Assembly (NCBI GenBank): GCA_002724395.1
Contig: PBOR01000030.1
Coordinates: 65,043 to 129,042 of the forward strand
Length of the DNA: 64,000 nucleotides
Direction of reading: 5' to 3'
DNA from: Rhodospirillaceae bacterium
Lineage (GTDB): Bacteria > Pseudomonadota > Alphaproteobacteria > UBA8366
A program made the position numbers and the translations under genes. Below the pieces are notes generated by a model. That model searched no databases. It saw nothing but the letters and a program-made list of their open reading frames with translations, and had not been told where the DNA came from. Of this stretch, positions 38,510 to 46,738 are shown one piece after another. Numbering within the stretch: the first letter of the stretch is position 1; the number at the start of each line of letters is the position of its first letter.

Positions 38510-40104
38510 TGAAGCGCATCGATACAAACCCTAATAGTGCAAATCCGTCTCAGCAACAAATCAGCAGCCTTTTAGAACATTATAATGCTGGGCGATTTGG
38601 TGATGCAGAAGCGTTAGCTATATCCATTACTCAACTATTTCCGGAAGAACAATTTGTTTGGAAAGTACTGGGCGCTGTATTAAGGCAAACGGGAAGGAGT
38701 TTGGAGGCTGTAAATGCTAATAAAAAAGCAGTTGAGTTAGATCCTCAAGATGCTGATGCCCACAATAACTTGGGCGTTACACTCCAGGACCTGGGTAGAT
38801 TAAGCGAGGCCGAGGTAAGCTATTCGCATGCGATAGCTCTGGAACCTGGCTTTGCTGAGGCCCACTGCAACTTGGGTATTACGCTCCATACGCTTCAACA
38901 ACCGGGTAGATTAGAAGAAGCAGAAGAAAGTTTAAGACACGCGGTAGCATTAAAACCAGAATTTGCTGAAGCGCACTGTAATTTGGGTATCACACTTCAA
39001 GAACTAGGTAGATTTGAAGAGGCTGAAGTAAGCTTTAGGCAAGCGATAGCGTTGAATTCTAATTATCCGGAAGCCCATAGCAACTTGGGTATTACGTTAA
39101 ACTCGATGGGCTTAAAAGAAAGGGCCCTAGAGCACTTTGAAATAAACCTTCAATTAGTGAGGGGGCTGAATCCTATAAATCGTCATCATGATAGTTTTAT
39201 AAAGATCAGCAAAGCAAAGATTGATCATGATATTGAGCAGTTCGAATATTTAGCTACTTCGGGTTGTGACAGTAAAAAATTCAAAGACCTTGCCGATCTC
39301 TTCAAAACTGTATCATCAGAAATTAATTATAAATCAGAAACGGATATTTTGACTCTAAGCAACAAACATCAAAGTTTCTTAAGAGATACTTACAATCGCC
39401 CTCTTCATATTCTTGACGCTCCTGCATTAAATGACTCGGCAATAGGTAAGACCCTCAATGTAAGTAAGATTACTGAGGACTATTTTGAACATGAGTTTGG
39501 TTTAACTTACTTCGATGAGTTTCTAAGCTCTGCCGCCCTAGAGTCTCTCAGAGAGTTCTTGCTGGGAAGCACAATTTGGTTCGATTTCTTCCATGATGGT
39601 GGGTATGTAGGGGCCTATCTAACGGAAGGCTTGGCCTGTCCATTGGTTCTGCAAATTGCCGAGGATCTCAGAAATAAACTTCCAAAAATATTTAAAAACC
39701 ATCACTTAACTCAGCTTTGGGCATATAAGTATGATAGCCGTGCTTTCGGCATAAATAACTCTTTCAAAGGAATAAATGTTCATGCAGATTTTGCGGCTGT
39801 AAATGTAAATTTTTGGATCACCCCTAAATCGGCAAACTTGGACCCATCTTCGGGTGGATTGATCGTATATAATACCGAGGCACCTTTAGAATGGGATTTT
39901 AAAACCTACAATAATAATGAAGAAAAGATACGCGCGGAGATCGAAAAGTATGATCAGAAAAAAACGATCATACCTTACAATGAAAATAGAGTTGTGATTT
40001 TTAATTCAAATTTATTCCATGAAACAGATAAAATTGAGTTTAGTGAAGGGTATGAAAATCGGCGTATCAATATCACAATGCTATTTGGGAGGAGGGAGTT
40101 ATAA
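38509..40104 (+). CDS. TPR protein fused to a predicted 2-oxoglutarate/Fe(II) oxygenase domain
   Basis: A 531-residue two-part protein. Residues about 15-215 hold several tetratricopeptide repeats (DAHNNLGVTLQDLGR, EAHCNLGITLHTLQQ, EAHCNLGITLQELGR, EAHSNLGITLNSMGL). The C-terminal part (about 320-531) shows an HxD...H...R iron/2-oxoglutarate pattern: His425 and Asp427 in NVHADFA, His504 in NLFHETD, and Arg518 or 519 in RRINITM. It is therefore likely to hydroxylate a protein, peptide or sugar. Its start overlaps the mrdB stop (TAATG), tying it to elongasome expression. The second half is visibly richer in A and T than its neighbours. No name is assigned. Confidence 0.75.
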   Translation: MKRIDTNPNSANPSQQQISSLLEHYNAGRFGDAEALAISITQLFPEEQFVWKVLGAVLRQTGRSLEAVNANKKAVELDPQDADAHNNLGVTLQDLGRLSEAEVSYSHAIALEPGFAEAHCNLGITLHTLQQPGRLEEAEESLRHAVALKPEFAEAHCNLGITLQELGRFEEAEVSFRQAIALNSNYPEAHSNLGITLNSMGLKERALEHFEINLQLVRGLNPINRHHDSFIKISKAKIDHDIEQFEYLATSGCDSKKFKDLADLFKTVSSEINYKSETDILTLSNKHQSFLRDTYNRPLHILDAPALNDSAIGKTLNVSKITEDYFEHEFGLTYFDEFLSSAALESLREFLLGSTIWFDFFHDGGYVGAYLTEGLACPLVLQIAEDLRNKLPKIFKNHHLTQLWAYKYDSRAFGINNSFKGINVHADFAAVNVNFWITPKSANLDPSSGGLIVYNTEAPLEWDFKTYNNNEEKIRAEIEKYDQKKTIIPYNENRVVIFNSNLFHETDKIEFSEGYENRRINITMLFGRREL

Positions 40105-40331
40105 AAAGCAAATAGATATTTTGAGAGCGATCTCTACAAGAAGCACTCAAGTAAGCAAATACCCCTGATGGGAAAAGCGGAATGTGTTTTATGTACCATC
40201 CATCTTCCATGATAGCCGAGTAATAACATTGTTACCTACGGGTAGTTTATGTCGCGTACCATACCCAGATTGCCAGAGAAAATGGGCTACATAACGCTGA
40301 TGTAGATATTTTCTGGCCAATCAATATTAAG
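40105..40331. other. Intergenic region between convergent genes
   Basis: About 227 bases between the TPR/oxygenase gene and the aldolase-family gene, which converge. I see no convincing hairpin-plus-T terminator and no short gene with a ribosome binding site. Confidence 0.3.
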
Positions 40332-41120
40332 TTATAACCGGAAAGAAGGATCATCCCGGTTTGCCTGTCGAAGCACGGCGGCCCATTCGTCGGTGCCCAG
40401 TGGTTTCTTCTCCCACCGTTTCTTGTACTGGTCTCGAGTGTGTTCGCAGACTTCTTTTGGTACTTCCTTATATTCGGCACCGCCCATCATAAGCTTAGTT
40501 TGTACTCGGCAGGTGTCGACCAATCGGTCCATAAGAGCGAAAGTCTCTGCGATATTACGCCCGACCGTTAACAGCCCGTGATTGCGCATGATCATGCATT
40601 TCTTATCGCCCAGCTCCTCGGCTATAACAGGCCCTTCTTCATCATGATCAGCCAAACCTTCGTAATCATGGTAGGCCACTTCACCATAGAAGGCGAGACT
40701 CTCTTGGTTAATAAACTGAAGGCCTTTTACGGAAGCTGAAACGGCGACGCTGGACTCCTCGTGGATGTGCAGCGAAGCACCGCGATCTGGCTTCAAATCT
40801 AGCAACGCGCTATGGAAATTGAGGCCAGCCGGTCCCGGCGGTAAATCCGACTTCGTAAGCTGATTGCCGTTCAGGTCGAATTTGATGAAATCGCTGGCTG
40901 TTAGTTCAGACCAAAATAGGCCACGAGGATTGATCAGTATTTTATCTGGCTCGTCGGGAATGCGGGCGACGAAGTGATTGCGGATATTTTTGTTCCAGCC
41001 AAACTTATATGCGATCCGGCAGCCCGCAGCGAGATCGACGCGGGTTTGCCATTCGCTATCGCTGACTTGTCCCTTAATGGAATTGTGTTTGCGATCGGTG
41101 ATGGTGGATGCTTGCACCAT
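40332..41120 (-). CDS. Class II aldolase/adducin family protein
   Basis: A 262-residue member of the class II aldolase/adducin fold, which includes fuculose-phosphate aldolase and ribulose-phosphate epimerase. The ATG at 41120 has GGGAGG 7 bases upstream; the frame also reads from a TTG five codons earlier, which is unlikely to be used. Metal-site residues include His in SLHIHEESSVAV (the HxH motif), Glu in the same stretch, and a later His in MIRNHGLLTVGR. The C-terminus has DEWAAVLRQANRDDPSF. It ends a three-gene minus-strand operon with acetate kinase and a glycosyltransferase. Its substrate is unknown. Confidence 0.83.
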   Translation of the reverse strand: MVQASTITDRKHNSIKGQVSDSEWQTRVDLAAGCRIAYKFGWNKNIRNHFVARIPDEPDKILINPRGLFWSELTASDFIKFDLNGNQLTKSDLPPGPAGLNFHSALLDLKPDRGASLHIHEESSVAVSASVKGLQFINQESLAFYGEVAYHDYEGLADHDEEGPVIAEELGDKKCMIMRNHGLLTVGRNIAETFALMDRLVDTCRVQTKLMMGGAEYKEVPKEVCEHTRDQYKKRWEKKPLGTDEWAAVLRQANRDDPSFRL

Positions 41121-41177
41121 GTTGTTGCCTCCCAAGATCCTAATTTTGTCTAGTTTCCCATCCGATAATAGGCTGCG

Positions 41178-42344
41178 TTATGCTAAACGGAAAGTACTCT
41201 CCGCAATGATTTTTTCTTCGTCGGTGGGAACAACGTAGACATCGATTGTGCTATTCAACGCATGGATTCGCGTGGCATTTGCATTGTTATTTTTTTCATC
41301 CAACCGAGCCCCCATCCACTCCAGTCCTTTGACAATGCGAGCGCGGATATTGGGTGCATTTTCGCCGATACCGGCGGTGAATACTATTGTATCGAGACCC
41401 TCTAGGTCAGCGATTAGGGCCGCCAGTTCTCGAACCGCTCTATAGACGAAAAAATCAATAGCCTCTTTTGCATGTGGGCTATCGCTTTCACCCAATTCTC
41501 GCATGTCGCTAGAAATGCCCGAGATGCCTAAGAGTCCCGACTTGTCGTTTAGCAGAGCTGAGATTTCGCTGAGCGACATATCTTTGTCTTGTAGTAAATG
41601 TAGCAGTATACCTGCATCCAGAGTGCCCGGACGTTTGCCCATCACGAGGCCATCCATGACGGTAAATCCCATTGTAGTATTGATACTCCGTCTCTCTCGC
41701 ATAGCGCATAGGCTAGCACCATGGCCGAGATGGGCGACGATGACGCGTTCATCTGCTTTGTCACCTATGATTTCCGGCAATACCGAGGCAATATATTCGT
41801 AGGACAAGCCATGGAAACCATAGAGCAGAATTCCGTCATCAGTCAGTGCGCGGGGTAGCGCGGTGATTTGTGCGAGCCGAGGCTGCGTACGGTGAAATGC
41901 GGTATCGAAGCACGCGACCTGCGGTAAACTAGGCCGTGCTGCCATGATTGCAGTGACACCTTTGAGGTTTTCAGGTTGATGGTTGGGGGCAAGGGGAACG
42001 AAATCATTTAACGCGTCGATTATACTATTGTTAATGAGAACGGGTTTGCTGAAGTGGCGGCCGCCATGGACGATACGATGACCGGCGGCAATGACTTTGA
42101 TATTTCTGGACTTTTCCAGCCAATCTAGAAGGTTTGCGATTAAACCCCCGTGCTCGTCTTCACTCTGAATAGGACGCAAAAAGTTTGCTTCTATCTGCTT
42201 CCCATCGATAAACAGTCTTGGCGTCGAGAGCATGGCCTCTATTTTGCCACGACAAATCGATTTCAATTTGTTCGCTGATTTTGCGAATAACGCGAATTTT
42301 ACTGATGAGGACCCTGTGTTTAGTGCGAAAACAGACAAACCCAT
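41178..42344 (-). CDS. ackA: Acetate kinase
   Basis: Interconverts acetate + ATP and acetyl phosphate + ADP; an ASKHA-fold enzyme. From the ATG at 42344, with AAGGAG 6 bases before it, the protein has 388 residues. Motifs are ALNTGSSSVKF at the N-terminus, GHRIVHGGRHF, FDTAFHRTQP, LYGFHGLSYEY, HLGHGASLCA, and GIGENAPNIRARI. No phosphotransacetylase (pta) lies beside it. It follows the glycosyltransferase by 10 bases and precedes the aldolase-family gene by 57. Acyl phosphate from a phosphoketolase elsewhere is one possible partner. Confidence 0.94.
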   Translation of the reverse strand: MGLSVFALNTGSSSVKFALFAKSANKLKSICRGKIEAMLSTPRLFIDGKQIEANFLRPIQSEDEHGGLIANLLDWLEKSRNIKVIAAGHRIVHGGRHFSKPVLINNSIIDALNDFVPLAPNHQPENLKGVTAIMAARPSLPQVACFDTAFHRTQPRLAQITALPRALTDDGILLYGFHGLSYEYIASVLPEIIGDKADERVIVAHLGHGASLCAMRERRSINTTMGFTVMDGLVMGKRPGTLDAGILLHLLQDKDMSLSEISALLNDKSGLLGISGISSDMRELGESDSPHAKEAIDFFVYRAVRELAALIADLEGLDTIVFTAGIGENAPNIRARIVKGLEWMGARLDEKNNNANATRIHALNSTIDVYVVPTDEEKIIAESTFRLA

Positions 42345-42354
42345 TTTGGACTCC

Positions 42355-43593
42355 TTATTGGTTTGCAACTCGGCGCCAAACGGGTATTAGGTCTTCCCGT
42401 AATACGTTTTCCCAAGATAAACGTCTCGTTTCCACGTCTTTCCGAGCCGCGGCACCAACACGTGCTAGCCTTGCTGGATCATTAAGCAGTTCGTCGATCA
42501 TAGCCGCCCAATGGCTCGAAGATTGGTTTTCAACAATTATACCGTCCTTATTTTGCTCGCTGACGTAAATATCGCCGCCGCCGGGTGCCACCAAAACGGC
42601 TGTGCCGCAGGCCTTCGCTTCAAGCACCGCGTTAGGCCAAACCTCTAAAGTCGAGGGAAATACAAATAAATTAGAGGAGGCATTCAAATGTGCGACCTGT
42701 TGGGGACTCAGTGTACCGGCAAAACTCACGTGTCCACCGAGTACTTGTTCAATTTCTTCCCGTAAATAGCCTTTGCCTGCTAGAATCAGGTGAAAGTCTT
42801 GACCGTGATCTAAAAGGCGTTTAGCGGCCTTTACCAAGGTCATTATGTTTTTGCTAGCGTCAAGACGACCGACAAAAGCGATTAATGGAATGTCGTTACG
42901 AATGCCATATTGCGTCCGAAGCTTATTTGCGTCGCTTTTGTTTGGATGAAATAGAGTTTTGTCGATACCGCGCCTTAGCTGTGTATGTGGCAAAGCGTCG
43001 GGTACATAAACCGGAAAATTATCATTCCCCGAAGCTAACACAGCAGCGCAGTTGGCTATATGTTTTCTCAAAGACTTTTCCATATAGCGAGAAAATCGAT
43101 CAGGAAGATCGACTCGATTAATCAACAAGTGTGAGATAAAGTTTTCGCCGAATAATCGCAGGATGGCGCGTTCCGAATAAACCTTTGTGAAACCAGGTGT
43201 ATTAGTATGAGATGAGTGTACCATAGGTATGCCTCGTTGGCGGGTAAATTTAGCGGCTGTATGGGCGTAAGCGAAGTGACCGTCCGTAGTGTGAATAACA
43301 TCGTAATTTTTTAAATAGTATTTGAGGCGGCGATGATTCCGAGCCAGATCAGAGTAATCCGCAAGATTGCGTAAAAAAAACAGACGCTCGCTGCTGAAGA
43401 TAGGTTTCAGCGTTATAATTCTAGATCGTGGCCCCAGAGGGATGATTTCCTCGAATGAACCTTGAAAATGTACCGATAGATCAATGTCCTCATTTATTTT
43501 TACAGATGCTTCGGCAATGCGTTCCCAACATTTCACATGTCCGCCCGCATGTGGGCCTCGGCCCAGGTCTACGAGGACCCCTACTTTTAACAT
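42355..43593 (-). CDS. Glycosyltransferase family 4 protein
   Basis: A 412-residue GT-B-fold retaining glycosyltransferase. The N-terminal domain begins VGVLVDLGRGPHAGGHVKC, a Gly-rich acceptor-side loop. The C-terminal domain has IAFVGRLDASKNIMTLVKAA, LAGKGYLREEI, and the EX7E motif in STLEVWPNAVLEAKACG. It probably builds a surface polysaccharide or glycolipid, but the donor and acceptor are unknown. It leads the minus-strand operon with ackA and the aldolase-family gene, an unusual combination. The nearest plus-strand gene starts about 200 bases upstream. Confidence 0.88.
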   Translation of the reverse strand: MLKVGVLVDLGRGPHAGGHVKCWERIAEASVKINEDIDLSVHFQGSFEEIIPLGPRSRIITLKPIFSSERLFFLRNLADYSDLARNHRRLKYYLKNYDVIHTTDGHFAYAHTAAKFTRQRGIPMVHSSHTNTPGFTKVYSERAILRLFGENFISHLLINRVDLPDRFSRYMEKSLRKHIANCAAVLASGNDNFPVYVPDALPHTQLRRGIDKTLFHPNKSDANKLRTQYGIRNDIPLIAFVGRLDASKNIMTLVKAAKRLLDHGQDFHLILAGKGYLREEIEQVLGGHVSFAGTLSPQQVAHLNASSNLFVFPSTLEVWPNAVLEAKACGTAVLVAPGGGDIYVSEQNKDGIIVENQSSSHWAAMIDELLNDPARLARVGAAARKDVETRRLSWENVLREDLIPVWRRVANQ

Positions 43594-43791
43594 GCCAACT
43601 CCCAGGACTAAAAGATCGTTGATTTATGGCGCTCGGCTTTCAGGCTGGTCAAGCGTCGTCGATTGCAAAGCTGTGTTAACTTGGTTTTTCTATAAATATT
43701 TTAAGTTAAAATTAGAGAGTAAATCAAAGCGTTCCTTGACGCGATAATTTGGTCATGCGAGGCAAGTCCCCTAATCACAGATGTAGAAGCG

Positions 43792-45306
43792 ATGGCTATT
43801 AAGCAAACCAATATTGATAGTTTGTTGGAAAAAGGTGTCGACCTGATGCGACAGGGTGCATTCGTCGATGCAGAAAAGATTTTCCACGAAGTTTTACTGA
43901 AGGCGCCTGGGGAGCCAACCGCATTAGAGGCCCTCGCGGTGATATTAATGGAACAGGGTAATTTGCCCGAAGCAATCGAGAAATTTAATAAGGCTCTACA
44001 AAACGGCAGTAAGCGGCCAGATTTGCATTATAATTTAGGCAATGCATATGCGGCGGCTGGCCAGTTTCCTGATGCGGCTATCGCTTACAGCTGCGCGGTT
44101 GAGCTTGAAGATGGTTTTATTGAGGCATGGTTAAATTTGGCGGAAGTATTGGAAAGGCTCGACCGATTGCAAGAATCGATTGATGCCTATGAAAAGGTAC
44201 TGGAACTTGACTCTGATCTGGCGCCCGCCCTCACTAATCTTGGGTGTGTTTTAACAGAAGCTGGACAGTTTGGTGAGGCAATTATAGCGTTCGAGAAATC
44301 TATTGAGTTAGAGCCAGCATTTCCACCGACACATACTAACCTTGGTAATGCGCATAAATATGCAGGTGAATTAGGGCTGGCAATAGCTGCACACCGTGAG
44401 GCTATACGATTGGCACCGGGTTATGCTGATGCTCACTATAATTTAGGAACAGCTTTGTCCATGGCCAGTGAATTCGGTGAAGCAGAAGAAGCTTTTCTTT
44501 CTGCTTTGAAATTTAGCCCGTCCCTTAGCCGCGCCAAGCTGGCATTAGGCGCGGCTAAAATTGGGTTGGGAAAAGCTAAGGCAGCTATTGAATTATGTGA
44601 TGCATCCCCCCCAGATGATTGTGAGATGTTGGCGCTCAAATCATTCGCAATGGCAGCTGATGGGTTAGGGGACGAGGCACGTTCCTTTGCGGACTATGAT
44701 CGATTTGTGACTTCGACTAAATTGTCGCCTCCATCAGGCTATTCTTCTTTGGAAGCGTTTAATGACCTTTTGGTCGAGCATGTTTTGGAACATCCTTCAT
44801 TGGCCCATGCTCCGACAAGCCATGCCACTGTAAATGGCCAGCACACGGGTAATTTGTTGATAGGACCGAAGGGGCCATTTGCAGATTTTGAGGAAGCGTT
44901 GTGGCAGGCCGTTGGCTCCTATCAAAAAAATCTCTCCAAATCATCCGCGCACCCGTTTCAAGGTGAACGGGAATTATCTGAATTAGTAGCTTGGGCTATT
45001 GTTTTGGAGAGTGAGGGCCACCAGGTGCCTCATATCCACCCGACAGGCTGGATCAGTGGCGTTTATTATTTACGATTACCCAATTTTGAGGCAGCTACTA
45101 AAAGGAAAAGCTCAGCCGGTTGTCTCGAGTTCGGTGCTCCGCCGCCGGATATTCCGTTTGACGGAGAGCCGCATTTAAAAACCGTTCAGCCCGAAGAGGG
45201 GATGCTTGTTCTTTTCCCATCATTTTTTTATCACCGAACTATACCGTTTGAAGCGGAAACGGCCCGGGTGAGTATAGCATTCGATTTTCGTCCGGCCGAT
45301 TCATAA
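43792..45306 (+). CDS. TPR protein with C-terminal 2OG-Fe(II) oxygenase-like domain
   Basis: A 504-residue fusion. Residues about 5-280 hold seven or so tetratricopeptide repeats (for example DLHYNLGNAYAAAGQ, PALTNLGCVLTEAGQ, PTHTNLGNAHKYAGE, DAHYNLGTALSMASE). The C-terminal 190 residues resemble the 2OG-FeII_Oxy_5 family: HIHPTGWISGVYYLRLP with His414 and His416, the GCLEFGAPP segment, and LFPSFFYHRTIPF with His481, then an Arg in ARVSIAFDF. It is the second such fusion in the window, after 38509-40104, but the oxygenase domain belongs to another subfamily. A CoA-transferase follows after 16 bases. Confidence 0.8.
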   Translation: MAIKQTNIDSLLEKGVDLMRQGAFVDAEKIFHEVLLKAPGEPTALEALAVILMEQGNLPEAIEKFNKALQNGSKRPDLHYNLGNAYAAAGQFPDAAIAYSCAVELEDGFIEAWLNLAEVLERLDRLQESIDAYEKVLELDSDLAPALTNLGCVLTEAGQFGEAIIAFEKSIELEPAFPPTHTNLGNAHKYAGELGLAIAAHREAIRLAPGYADAHYNLGTALSMASEFGEAEEAFLSALKFSPSLSRAKLALGAAKIGLGKAKAAIELCDASPPDDCEMLALKSFAMAADGLGDEARSFADYDRFVTSTKLSPPSGYSSLEAFNDLLVEHVLEHPSLAHAPTSHATVNGQHTGNLLIGPKGPFADFEEALWQAVGSYQKNLSKSSAHPFQGERELSELVAWAIVLESEGHQVPHIHPTGWISGVYYLRLPNFEAATKRKSSAGCLEFGAPPPDIPFDGEPHLKTVQPEEGMLVLFPSFFYHRTIPFEAETARVSIAFDFRPADS

Positions 45307-45322
45307 AACTGAAGGGTAGATT

Positions 45323-46543
45323 ATGTACGAACTCTTAAAGGGTCTGCGGGTTATCGAAGTGTCGGCTTTTATCGCTGCGCCTTATGCGGGGCTCAGTCTA
45401 GCCCAAATGGGCGTCGATGTAATTCGAATTGATCCCATAGGTGGTGGTTTGGATTATCGGCGTTGGCCGGTTACCGAAGAAGGGCGCAGCCTGTATTGGG
45501 CGGGGCTCAATAAGGGCAAAAAATCCATTGCACTGAATGTGCGTGAAGACGAAGGGCGCGAAATAGCCCACGCTTTGATGGCTGAGCCAGGACCGCAAAA
45601 AGGTATGGTGATTACTAATTTGCCACCGCGTGGTTGGTTGGCTTACGAGGCTATTAAAGCAAAACGCGAAGACCTGATTATGGTAAGTATTGTTGGTAAC
45701 CGAGATGGATCGGTAGCACTCGATTATACGGTTAACGCGGCAGCTGGTTTTCCGCTAGTAACCGGACCAGTGGACTACAGCGGGCCGGTCAATCACGTCA
45801 TGCCGGTTTGGGATGTGGTCGCAGGTTTATCTGCGGTCCAAGGTTTAATGGCCGCTGAGCGGAAGCGTCAGGAGACCGGAGAAGGTGAGTTCGTTCAACT
45901 CGCTCTATCGGATACTGCGTTCGCAACACTCAGTCATCTTGGCTATATAGGGGAAGCTGAAATAAAGGGCGAAGACCGGCCGAAGACGGGGAACCACGTG
46001 TTTGGTACCTATGCACAGGATTTCGGTACGTCAGATGGCAAACGCGTCATGGTTACAGCCTTCACACCCCGCCATTGGCAGGTGTTAGTCGATGCTACAG
46101 ATACGGCTAATGCAATGGCTTTAATAGAAAAAGATCAACAGTGTGATTTAAGGCGTGAAGAAAACCGTTATGCGGCCCGCGGTCCTATCACGGATGCTCT
46201 AAAGGGTTGGTTTGAAATCCACACGTTTGATCAGGTCCAGTCGGCACTGGATGAAGCGGGCGCGTGTTGGGGTCCATATCAATCGGTGACCGAGGCTATC
46301 GCAAATGATCCGCGACTATCTACCGAAAGCCCTTTATTCGATGAAATCGATCAGCCGGGCATTGGGCGCTATCGTGCCGCAGGAGCTATGATGGATTTTG
46401 CCGGAGAAGATCGGGTGCCGGTTCGTCCCGCACCGGTCCTCGGCCAAGATACTGATCAGGTATTGTCCGAAATTTTAGGTTTTAGCGATGGCGAATTAGG
46501 CCGGTTACACGATCAAGGTATTATTGGAAATGCGGTACCCTAA
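45323..46543 (+). CDS. Family III CoA-transferase (CaiB/BaiF type)
   Basis: A 406-residue class III CoA-transferase. It opens GLRVIEVSAFIAAPYAGLSLAQMG and DVIRIDPIGGG, typical of the family. The catalytic Asp is probably the one in VWDVVAGLSAVQGLMAA (about residue 166), and GEGEFVQLALSD follows. The C-terminal end has APVLGQDTDQVLSE. It starts 16 bases after the TPR/oxygenase gene, so the two may be co-transcribed, though no functional link is obvious. Its acyl substrate is unknown. A different family III transferase lies at 55197. Confidence 0.88.
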   Translation: MYELLKGLRVIEVSAFIAAPYAGLSLAQMGVDVIRIDPIGGGLDYRRWPVTEEGRSLYWAGLNKGKKSIALNVREDEGREIAHALMAEPGPQKGMVITNLPPRGWLAYEAIKAKREDLIMVSIVGNRDGSVALDYTVNAAAGFPLVTGPVDYSGPVNHVMPVWDVVAGLSAVQGLMAAERKRQETGEGEFVQLALSDTAFATLSHLGYIGEAEIKGEDRPKTGNHVFGTYAQDFGTSDGKRVMVTAFTPRHWQVLVDATDTANAMALIEKDQQCDLRREENRYAARGPITDALKGWFEIHTFDQVQSALDEAGACWGPYQSVTEAIANDPRLSTESPLFDEIDQPGIGRYRAAGAMMDFAGEDRVPVRPAPVLGQDTDQVLSEILGFSDGELGRLHDQGIIGNAVP

Positions 46544-46648
46544 GGTAAGTAACTGTTAGGAACGTTTTGCGGAGCAGAATGCCCATAAACAGTGCGTGCC
46601 TTAAATCGTCTATCTGTGAAGCAATATTTTGCTCCGCACTCCTGCATT

Positions 46649-46673
46649 GATGCATAATTATGGATTATGCGTC
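46649..46673. repeat. 10-bp stem hairpin in a convergent gap
   Basis: GATGCATAAT and ATTATGCGTC can pair around a TATGG loop, with one G-T pair. It lies between the convergent CoA-transferase and outer-membrane genes, so it may serve as a transcription stop in either direction, but no T-tract follows. A second inverted repeat, TGCGGAGCA (46568-46576) with TGCTCCGCA (46630-46638), sits just before it. Confidence 0.35.
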
Positions 46674-46738
46674 TCCTTAGCGCGTGCGCTGATTGAACTA
46701 ACGATTAGCAATTACATGAGAAAGAGGGGCGTGATGGC

